Program-made: the position numbers and the translations under genes
Assembly (NCBI RefSeq): GCF_000499845.2
Contig: NC_023753.2
Coordinates: forward strand, 3,990,791-4,054,790
From: Phaseolus vulgaris
Lineage: Eukaryota; Streptophyta; Magnoliopsida; Fabales; Fabaceae
DNA: 64,000 nt
Reading direction: 5' to 3'
Notes under the pieces: model-generated
What the model was told of the DNA's origin: nothing
What the model saw: only the letters and a program-made list of their open reading frames with translations
Database searches by the model: none
In this document: piece after piece, positions 38,698 through 46,876 of the stretch
How the letters are laid out: each line of letters begins with the position of its first letter
Position numbering within the stretch: position 1 is the first letter of the stretch

Positions 38698-39797
38698 TGA
38701 TAAGTGTCTAATTTCAGTAATATTTCATATTAAAATATAGGCACTTATGAGGATTTATTGCTAATTTACATATAAAATAATCCCTAATTTATGAATTTAT
38801 ACCTTTTTACATTTTTTATGATCTTTATTTGAATAAGAGTATTTTATTCCCAAATTTGGTGTTAATTGCAGATTTCTAAGGAAGATTGGAGATTTGGATT
38901 AAAGATGAATGATTTGAGCTAAAAAGATAAAGATAGAAGGTCCCAGAATGGAAAAAGATGCAAAGGAAGATTGTGCCTTTTTTTTATGTTTTATCATTTA
39001 GCCCATTAGCGCGACACAATAAACAACCTAACCCTAGAAAACTAGGATAAATAGAGGGCTAGAGGCTCAACCTTAGTGCGCCAGATTGAGAGGAAAACAC
39101 CATAGAGTGAATTGTAACCCAATTGGGAGAATGGAAGGTGATAGAAGTATGCGTGGCTAATTCTACCCTTTGGGATTGGGAGTAATCTGCTCAAACTCTT
39201 ATGTATTGAGGTGATATTTTATATATTAATATTCAGTTCTTGATTGATTATTGGTATTGTTGTTTTACTTTTAATTCTCCGTGACAAATTGAGAATCTTA
39301 AATCTGACCGGGAGGTATTTTTAGGGTTCGGACCTAAACAACAATGCTTAACATATTTGAGTGCTAGGAATAGACTTAAAATGTTAATTGCTATTAAACG
39401 TCTAAGCTTCGTTCTAAGTTGTTCTTATAATTATGCGAGGGATCGATAGTTAGGGGACATTCTTAAGGATTTTATATGCGAGGAATCGATATAAATGATT
39501 TTTATACGGGCATCAATTTCAATCGAAGAACTTAATATTGACATGCTAATCAAAATACTTGAGAGTGAGAGAGATGAAACTAATCCTTATTTTTCCAATT
39601 GAAACAACTAATTCTTTGTTTGTTTTCTTATTGATCAGTGCCAATACAATTAATTCAAAACTCTTTTAATTGTTCTGTTTTTATATTTAGCGATTATTGT
39701 ACTCGATAATTCACTGTTCCTTGTGGGATCGATATCCGTCCTTAGGGACAATTATTACTTTTGACAAACGCGGTGCACTTGCCGTAAAAAGTCATCA
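38698..39797 (+). repeat. Right LTR of gag-only element, 1100 bp
   Basis: Appears identical to the left LTR. Confidence 0.93.
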
Positions 39798-40816
39798 AGT
39801 TGCTGTGAATACAGAAGGCATGTCCCCATTTATCTGTTCTTGTTGACAAATTTCAGAAGAAACATCATCAGTCACATTAGCATTGAGTAAAGGAGTGATC
39901 CTGCTATTAGGTGCGTTATAACCCGGAGGGAAACCATGTTTCCTGTAATAAGTATCAATGGTATGACCATTCTTGCCGCAATGGGTACAAATTTTCCTAT
40001 TGCTATTGAACCTAAAATTTTTATTTTCCTGATTGGGGAACCCCACCTTTTTGAAACAAATATTCTCAGTGTGACCAAATTTTCCACAGAAAGAACAAGT
40101 AGGAGTAGAATTACGAATGGCACTAGTATGGTTAATATTCGGAATCAGAAAGTTATTTTCTAATTGACGTTCTTGATGTGCCACCAAAGAAAAAAATTTA
40201 GAAATAGGTGGTACCGGTTCCATAAGGAGAACGTGCGATCGAATGTTGTTGAATTGATTATTGAGCCCACGTAGAAATTGCATAGCTTGGTCCTCGCATT
40301 TTCTTTTAATGATATCAGACGCTACAGAGCAAGTACACTTAACTCGACAGACACATATAGGGTTAGGTCGGAAATTATCAAGCTCATCCCAAATAATTCT
40401 GAGTTTTGTAAAATAATCAGTTACAGATAAGTCGTTCTGACTCAAACAAGATGCCTCAGATTGCAAATCAGAAATCATAGAAAGATCACCTTGCGAATAT
40501 CTAGTTTTCAAGTCATTCCAGATATCGATTGCTACATCCATCCATATAATACTTTGTCTAATAGGGAGAGATACCGAATGTACTAACCACGAAACAACCA
40601 TGTAGAGTCGTTCGTTGATGGACAAGGGTGAGTACCCAAAACGAATTCCACCTTATTCTTCGCACTCAGCGCTGTTACGATGGACCTGCTCCAGGAATGG
40701 TAATTCGTCGAGTCAAGCACCGGCGAGACCAATGAAGCTGCTGGATTCTCACCAGGATGGAGATAAAGGTAACTGCTTGTGGAGGGTTCCAGAGTAGTTG
40801 TTCGCCCTTCCGCCAT
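39798..40816 (-). pseudogene. Copia gag
   Basis: Starts at ATG 40816 (MAEGRTTTLEPS...). 'LDSTNYHSWSRSIVTAL' and 'WMDVAIDIWNDLKTRYSQGD' are Copia gag signatures. A frameshift near 40610-40640 separates the first 70 codons from the rest. The first zinc knuckle CSFCGKFGHTENIC is intact. The second, CTHCGKNGHTIDTY, has Tyr in place of the last Cys. It is interrupted at its C-terminal side by the gag-only element. Confidence 0.87.
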
Positions 40817-40920
40817 TTCGCTAAAAGAAAACCAGAGACAGGTCGTAAGTACATAAAAGATTCATAAAGAAAGAGAAGACGAAAGAGGAATAGAGCGCGC
40901 AGCAGAGCTCTTCAAAGGAA

Positions 40921-40934
40921 GAGCTTTGATACCA
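40921..40934 (-). other. Copia primer binding site (initiator Met-tRNA)
   Basis: TGGTATCAAAGCTC on the minus strand, directly after the 5' LTR. It matches the usual TGGTATCAGAGC with one difference. Confidence 0.88.
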
Positions 40935-42393
40935 TAACAGAGTTGACGTGAGTCTATGGGATCGGTAGAGCAAACCTGCGGAAGCTTAGCAAGGAGTCGA
41001 AGAAAGAAACCCTTATTAGCAAGAGAGAAACAAGAAGCGAGTGATAGAGAAACCCAAATATAGTATTGAAAAAGAACAGAGATAGAGAAGAACAACAATG
41101 TGAAAAATAGAAGAAGAAAAGAGAATGAAAGTCAATTCTGATATTATTATTTGCTATCTCATAACAGTACACGTAGAATATATGGTGCTGGAAAGAGTAA
41201 AAACAGAAAGCCAATGATAAGTGTCTAATTTCAGTAATATTTCATATTAAAATATAGGCACTTATGAGGATTTATTGCTAATTTACATATAAAATAATCC
41301 CTAATTTATGAATTTATACCTTTTTACATTTTTTATGATCTTTATTTGAATAAGAGTATTTTATTCCCAAATTTGGTGTTAATTGCAGATTTCTAAGGAA
41401 GATTGGATATTTGGATTAAAGATGAATGATTTGAGCTAAAAAGATAAAGATAGAAGGTCCCAAAATGGAAAAGATGCAAAGAAAGATTGGGCATTTTTTA
41501 TGTTTTATCATTTAGCCCATTAGCGCGACATAGGAAACAACCTAACCCTAGAAAACTAGGATAAATAGAGGGCTAGAGGCTCAACCTTAGGGGCGAGATT
41601 GAGAGGAAAACACCATAGAGTGAATTGAAACCCAATTGGGAGAATGGAAGGTGATAGAAGTATGCGTGGCTAATTCTACCCTTTGGGATTGAGAGTAATC
41701 TGCTCAAACTCTTATGTATTGAGGTGATATTTTATATATATTGTTGTTTTACTTTTAATTTTCCGTGACAAATTGAGAATCTTAAATCTGACCGGGAGGT
41801 ATTTTTAGGATTCGGACCTAAACAACAATACTTAACATATTTGAATGCTAGGAATAGACTTAAAATATTAATTGCTATTAAACGTCTGAGCTTCGTTCTA
41901 AGATGTTCTTATAATTATGCGAGGGATCGATAGTTAGGGGACATTCTTAAGGATTTTATATGCGAGGAATCGATATAGATGATTTTTATACGGGCATCAA
42001 TTTCAATCAAAGAACTTAATATTGACATGCTAATCAAAATACATGAGAGTGAGAGAGATGAAACCTAATCCCTATTTTTCCAATTGAAACAACTAATTCT
42101 TTGTCTGTTTTTTATTGATCATTGCCAACACAACCACTTTCAGTACACTTTTAATTGTTTTGTTCTATATTTAGCGATTATTGTACTTGATAATTCACTG
42201 TTCCTTGTGGGATCGATATCCGTCCTTAGGAACAATTATTACTTCTGACAAAGTGGTGCACTTACCGTAAAAAGTCGTCAAGTTTTTTATTCTCCCAATT
42301 GGGTTAAAAAAACAAAAAGCCTACAGAAAGCCTAAAAACAGAAAAAGCCCAAATATGCAGGGGCCCAATAAAAATAGAGGATATACTTTATCA
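40935..42393 (-). repeat. Copia 5' LTR, split by another LTR
   Basis: 40935-41212 and about 42312-42393 together match the 349-bp 3' LTR. The rest is an inserted LTR with filler. The outer edge joins CRK-e exon 1 at 42394. Confidence 0.9.
41215..42280 (+). repeat. Solo LTR-like copy of the gag-only element's LTR
   Basis: TGATAAGTG ... GTCGTCA, about 1066 bp, with several substitutions and short deletions against 33594-34693 (for example, a missing stretch after 41738). It is followed by 'agttttt' and by TTCTCCCAATTGGGTTA, an inverted copy of a piece of the same LTR (41622-41645 region). It is therefore not a clean LTR-LTR recombination product. Confidence 0.85.
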
Positions 42394-43202
42394 CCTTGTG
42401 AGGAAGTGGTATTGGTGGAGGAAGTGTTATTGGTGGAGGGAGGAGGTGCCTCCGGATCTGGGTCTAATGTAGTTGTATTTCCGTAGAAGTTGTTACTTTC
42501 GAATCTAAGATTACAACTTGGTTTGAGAACTCTACCACCTATCTTGCCATTGCAGCAGTTTGGGATCTCTGAGATGGCCCCATCTAAACAGTGATAACAT
42601 TCTTGCTGAGACAAATCAGGGGTGCACTGCACAAGCCCATATATGGTTTGAAAATTTAAACCAGTTGCATTTTCCGCTGTAGCATACTTACGACGGGAGT
42701 CACCTGATGCAGCTATGTCTCTTAGGCTCTTCATTAAGTTCCCGAGCACTTCATTGAACTGATCCACTTCTGTTACATTTCCTACGTTCCACCAGTAATA
42801 AGTAGGAGAAGTTTCCATTTTATGGAATATTGTGTCGTAAGAGTAGCGCAACATGCATTGATCGGACCACAGAATTGCCTTTTTCTGGTTTGGACAACTC
42901 TGCATTATACCGACTCTGGAATTGTTGAGGCAGCTGCGGCACTCCCCTGGCTGTTGATCTCCTCTGCAGAGCCCTATGGCGTATACTGTGTCAGTGTTTT
43001 GGCCATATGAAAAGTTGTAGAAACCGTATTCAATTTGTGTGTTGGAAGAGAGAGTGGATAAAAGGGTGTTGAGGTTGGTGCTGTAGGTGCTGTTGGCTGT
43101 GTAGTTGCCACCCTTATCACATATGTACTTCTGAGCGCTGCCAAGAGATATAAGAAATGGAAAAGAAAAAAAGAGAATAAGCATGAAGGAGAGCGCTGCC
43201 AT
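42321..43202 (-). CDS. CRK-e exon 1: DUF26 ectodomain fused to an LTR-encoded hydrophobic tail (293 aa ORF)
   Basis: CRK exon 1 is intact from ATG 43202 (signal peptide [11 protein letters not shown]...), with motifs [15 protein letters not shown] and [15 protein letters not shown] and two TNxTSS linker units. The Copia element is inserted exactly at the exon 1 donor (TSD CCTTG), so the normal GT is displaced and translation runs from SSQG into the 5' LTR. There it adds DKVYPLFLLG... to the TAG at 42321: about 24 residues, strongly hydrophobic to the very end. The rest of the gene is lost (see 29290-29556), so no kinase can be made. The product would be secreted, or anchored by the new tail. 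Whether it is expressed is unknown; a plain pseudogene is the alternative. Confidence 0.75.
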   Translation of the reverse strand: MAALSFMLILFFSFPFLISLGSAQKYICDKGGNYTANSTYSTNLNTLLSTLSSNTQIEYGFYNFSYGQNTDTVYAIGLCRGDQQPGECRSCLNNSRVGIMQSCPNQKKAILWSDQCMLRYSYDTIFHKMETSPTYYWWNVGNVTEVDQFNEVLGNLMKSLRDIAASGDSRRKYATAENATGLNFQTIYGLVQCTPDLSQQECYHCLDGAISEIPNCCNGKIGGRVLKPSCNLRFESNNFYGNTTTLDPDPEAPPPSTNNTSSTNTTSSQGDKVYPLFLLGPCIFGLFLFLGFL

Positions 43203-44780
43203 TCAGAATCACAAAGAGAATATTGAAGCTTTGGGTGTATGATCATCAATGCCCAAACTTCCCTTCAGTCATATTTATAAAACATACTATTCATTTCTAA
43301 TTTTGCTTCCATACGATATCTATGGCTGTCTTTGATTTTTATTCTCTATTTATTGAATAAATGTTTACCTACTATAATTTAATCTGTGGTTCGATCAAAT
43401 AATGCATTTTTTAATTAGGCAGTCAAGATTACGAAATTTGAAGGAAGGTGATGCCAGAGTCAAAGACGACCGGAGTGCGTAGAGACAAAAGAGGAAACAA
43501 GAACTAACAAATACGCTGTTTTGAATTGGAGTACCAAGACTTTTCTTTTGTTTAGAAATTACAAATATAATTAATAGTAAAATAAACTCAACAGTTAAAA
43601 TGCCCATTCCTATTATTTTCTTTATTAGTAATTGGCTATTGTAGCAAGTGTCAATAAAAATAAAAAATATTATTACATTTGTTTAATTATGTTTTAGTTT
43701 ATCAAATTTGGATGAATATAGTTTTGATCCCAATTTTTAAAAAATTCTCAAATTTAAAAATATAATGTTTTAGTTCTTTAAATTTATTTTTTTTAAATAA
43801 AATTAATTTTAAATTTAGTTTTCAGAAAGTTGAAATATTTTTTTTTTTTTAAAATTAAGGACTAAAATATTTTTTCAATAATTGAAAAACTTAAATGAGA
43901 TTTCTTTCAAATTTTAAAGACTAAAAATAGAATTAAAGTTAAATTTTAGTGTTTAAAAGAAACATAATTTTTTTGATGTTTTTCATATCTCTTTCGTCCA
44001 ACTATTCATTCAAGGATTTAAAGAAAATTATATTTTTAAAGAATATAATTTTATTTAGTAAAATTATATCCCAATATAAGCATAAGTAATGAAGGAGCTT
44101 TTCACAAATTTTATTTAGTAAAATAAAAAGTAATTTATAATATTCTATAATAGCGAAATAACAAGGTTTTATATAATGTTTTATGATTAAAAATATCTAA
44201 AAATACTTAGACTTTGTACATCATAATTACTCAATTTATTTTTATATTATAAAAATTAGTAAAAATACAATTTTTATGTATTATTTTTATTATTATTTGT
44301 ATCTATCACACAAAATTTCTATAAGAACATGATTCCCTTTAAAGCTCTAGTTTACCAAAATCAAATATATATAGAAGTAATTCAACTACTACAACTCTAC
44401 AAATAAAAAGAAATAGCAATAAATTGAAGTTTAATCTCTAAATCCCTCACCACTTCAATCATCTTCCATCTCTGATAAAAATGGATGTGATGAAACGTGT
44501 TATCATTGAGTTTCTCTCGTTTTTCTCTTCAATTTATTCAACTTTGAGCAATGCAAGGGAGATCTCGATCGATCTTCCTCTTAAAGGATTTGTTCACCAA
44601 ATTTCAAAGAAGTTTGTGGTGTGGACTACGTATGGTATGGTACAACTCAAGATGAGCAGAGATTGAGTGAAGATGTAAGTTATTTCTTTGATATGTAAGT
44701 TTGGGTGTGGAAATCGAGCGAGAGTGTGGAAACCGAGCGAGAGTGTTATCTCTTTTTGTTGTTGTCTTTTTATCCTCTAA
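43203..44780 (-). promoter_or_regulatory. CRK-e upstream region, duplicate of CRK-d upstream
   Basis: Matches 24191-25800. TTGACT on the minus strand at 43458-43463 lies about 255 bp upstream of the ATG. The promoter side of CRK-e therefore looks as complete as that of CRK-d. The ORF 44481-44666 is not preserved in the other copy. Confidence 0.6.
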
Positions 44781-44830
44781 AACAATTCTCATAAGAAATT
44801 GTTTCTTATACAATTTAAATAAAGACATAA

Positions 44831-44870
44831 GGGAGGGGAGGGGAGGGGAGGGGAGGGGAGGGGAGGGGAG
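44831..44870 (+). repeat. (GGGGA)n tract, eight G-runs
   Basis: Eight runs of 3-4 G separated by single A. A pure-purine mirror repeat with clear G-quadruplex or triplex potential, in an otherwise AT-rich region. Confidence 0.92.
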
Positions 44871-45713
44871 TTAACGGAAATATTCACAATTCAATTTTTA
44901 CATAATTTCAAATAAAATATATTAATAAAAGTAAAATTAAAAAAAAATTATGTATTATAAATATTATATAATGTTTTCATTATTAATATTATTAAAATAT
45001 AAAATAATAAAATTATAAGTATTTTATTTTTTATTTCTATAACTTTTATATTTATTTATAAAATGTCTTATATAGATAACAATATTTTTAAATGGAATAA
45101 AATAAAAAGTTATTAAATATATTATTATAAATAAAACCTTGTGGAGACAAATTGTCTCCATAAACTTCCAAGTGGATGTCCCACAGGTGTGAAGTGTTGA
45201 CTTTTATTGTCGGGAAAAATCCTTTATGAGATAAGTAAAGTATAAGTTTCACTCTACTACAACAAAAAACCGACCCCTATCCAACTAGGAGAATGAAATG
45301 GCACAATTAGGGATTTTCAGCATCATTTTCTTGTCGAATAAAGTACAGAATGTTAATGAGAAACTTAATCCATGCATAAATGAAAAGTTATAAAGAATCC
45401 AGAACAGACCAAGAACTGTATCATACTCGTATAGGTATAGCCAAACATTTTTGCGAGCAAATGAAGAGTTCTAAGCAGATAAGTATCGGTGGCTGGCTAA
45501 TTAAAAACTATGCAGCCCCACCCGCATCCATCCTAGTCTCCCTTCCTTATAAAATTCAACAAGGAAGAAAGAAAGCAAGACTCAGTGTGGAAGTCATCCA
45601 CAAGTTTTATTTTTCCATCTCCACCCAGTATTACTTTATTTACAAATCACAAAACTACGATAGTTTAATTTCTGAAGTGAGATTTAAAGCTTACAAAAGA
45701 AATAGCGGTTGAG
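44871..45713. other. Intergenic and CRRSP 3' flank
   Basis: AT-rich to about 45140, then mixed composition. 45600-45704 carries what looks like the original CRRSP 3' UTR (AATAAA-like 'gtaaataaagtaatac' on the minus strand). The ORF at 45380-45712 is not supported. Confidence 0.45.
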
Positions 45714-46084
45714 GGCTGTTTCTTCCTGCAACTGCCTACCTTCTTCTCTTACATCTATAGATTTTCGTATTTTCAAAACTACCCTTTTATAATATCCTGG
45801 ATTACATAATTCGAAAGTTATTTTTTAAATTTGTAATTAGCTTTTGGATTATATAATCCAGAAGTCTTTTTTTAGATGCATGATTACTTTACGGATTACA
45901 TAATTCAGAAGTCTTTTTTAACTTCTAGATTATGTAATCTGGAAGTCTTTTTCTAAATGCGTTTTCAGATTACATAATCCGGAAGTTATTCTATGGAATG
46001 ACACCAGAACAATAAAAATATATTTTCATATTGTGTATGGAGGTGTCAGAAGATATGGAAGTGGAAGTGGAGGAAGAAACAGTC
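45714..46084. mobile_element. Mutator-type MITE, 371 bp, 9-bp TSD GCGGTTGAG
   Basis: Left end GGCTGTTTCTTCCTGCAAC and inverted right end GACTGTTTCTTCCTCCACT form TIRs. The exact 9-bp repeat GCGGTTGAG flanks it (45705-45713, 46085-46093). The interior has five units of about 45-50 bp, each with a GGATTAYATAATCC-like palindrome followed by 'gaagt' (45799-45985). Length, TIR start and interior style resemble the MITE at 5806-6173. The TSD directly abuts the CRRSP stop codon. Confidence 0.85.
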
Positions 46085-46093
46085 GCGGTTGAG

Positions 46094-46876
46094 TCAAGGG
46101 GCGGGTGCCGGAGGCCCAAAGAAAAGAAAATCGGTTTCGTACCTCACATAACAGCTAGGTCTAATAATTCTAGCTCCTATCCTGTTATTACAGCACCGCG
46201 GGAGTTCAGCGATGGACTGGACCAAGCAGTCAAGGCACTGAGGCCCAGTCAAATCAGGGGTGCACTGCGCAAGCCCAAATATGACTTCCTCATTTGGGCC
46301 CGTCGCAGTGGACACCGCGTATTTCCGACCACAGGCAACCGACGCTGCCGTGTCTCTGAGGCCATCCAGAAGCTTCTTCACCACTCGATTGAACTGGTCG
46401 GCGTTGGGTGCGTCGTTGAGGTTCCACACGAAGTAAGCAGGTCCGATTTCGTCGAGGCCCGTTATGGTGCGGTCGGAGTAGCGCAGCATGCACTTCTCGT
46501 TCTCGTACCATCCAATGGCCTCCTTCCGGTTGCGGCAAACGTAGGTGAGGTTGGCTCTGGTTTCGGTGAGGCACTTGGTGCACTCTGTTGGCTTGATGTC
46601 ACCTCTGCACTGCCCAATCGCGTTGGCTCTGTTTTTGCCCTGGCCGCTTGAGACGCTGTAGAAACCGTTTTTGGAAGCATGGAAAGTGATGATGTTGAGA
46701 GCGTTGTTGAGGTTGTGGCTATAGAGGCCATTGGTTGTGTAGTTTCCTCTGTCGTTGTTGGAGTCGCAGAAATAGTGGAAGTCTTGTGAAGTTACGTCGG
46801 CTTTGGCTCCAGATATGATCGTAGCTATGAAAAGCAGAAAACAAACAAACCAAATCAAGAAACAACAATTACCCAT
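46094..46876 (-). CDS. Cysteine-rich repeat secretory protein (CRRSP, two DUF26 domains), 260 aa
   Basis: Single-exon ORF. Signal peptide MGNCCFLIWFVCFLLFIATI (about 1-26), then two intact DUF26 motifs, GQCRGDIKPTECTKC and AQCTPDLTGPQCLDC. It ends in a short Pro-rich tail (FFGPPAPAP) and a TGA, with no membrane span or kinase downstream. It should therefore be an apoplastic protein of the CRRSP class, whose ginkgo relative Gnk2 binds mannose (family knowledge). It is more GC-rich and more diverged than the CRK ectodomains here, so it is an older member and not a recent truncation. A degenerated CRK that lost its kinase cannot be excluded. A Mutator MITE sits immediately after the stop, so the 3' UTR is partly MITE. 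The long ORF on the other strand (46031-46651) is an antisense shadow. Confidence 0.85.
   Translation of the reverse strand: MGNCCFLIWFVCFLLFIATIISGAKADVTSQDFHYFCDSNNDRGNYTTNGLYSHNLNNALNIITFHASKNGFYSVSSGQGKNRANAIGQCRGDIKPTECTKCLTETRANLTYVCRNRKEAIGWYENEKCMLRYSDRTITGLDEIGPAYFVWNLNDAPNADQFNRVVKKLLDGLRDTAASVACGRKYAVSTATGPNEEVIFGLAQCTPDLTGPQCLDCLVQSIAELPRCCNNRIGARIIRPSCYVRYETDFLFFGPPAPAP

Larger units (their letters stand above)
33594..39797 (+). mobile_element. Young gag-only LTR retrotransposon (Ty3/Gypsy-derived, TR-GAG/LARD type)
   Basis: Two 1100-bp LTRs (33594-34693, 38698-39797; TGATAAGTGTC ... AAAGTCATCA) between which I see no difference, so insertion was recent. tRNA-Asp PBS 34700-34716, one gag ORF 35409-37019, about 1.6 kb of noncoding DNA, PPT ending GGGGAGAG at 38697. 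No reverse transcriptase, RNase H or integrase, so it must move in trans. It sits inside the Copia element, opposite in orientation, between Copia gag and protease. A clean 5-bp TSD is not visible (TTGGG at left, AGTTG at right). Confidence 0.9.
29562..42393 (-). mobile_element. Ty1/Copia retrotransposon inserted in CRK-e, with nested insertions
   Basis: Complete but decayed Copia element on the minus strand, flanked by a 5-bp TSD CCTTG (29557-29561 and 42394-42398). 5' LTR 42393-40935, Met-tRNA PBS 40934-40921, gag, protease, integrase, RT and RNase H in Copia order, PPT 29923-29911, 3' LTR 29910-29562. By eye the LTRs differ at about a dozen positions over 349 bp. Nested in it are a CACTA MITE (30898-31280), a gag-only LTR element (33594-39797) and a further copy of that element's LTR inside the 5' LTR (41215-42280). 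Several stops and frameshifts make it non-functional. Confidence 0.92.

Noticed and set aside
33594..39797. Clean 5-bp TSD for the gag-only element
   Set aside because: Flanks TTGGG and AGTTG do not match. Only a short GTTG similarity is present, so none is claimed.
45799..45985. Palindromic repeat array as an independent satellite
   Set aside because: It lies wholly inside a MITE with TIRs and a 9-bp TSD.
46031..46651. 206-codon ORF on the plus strand
   Set aside because: It is antisense to the CRRSP, has no family similarity, and starts inside a MITE.
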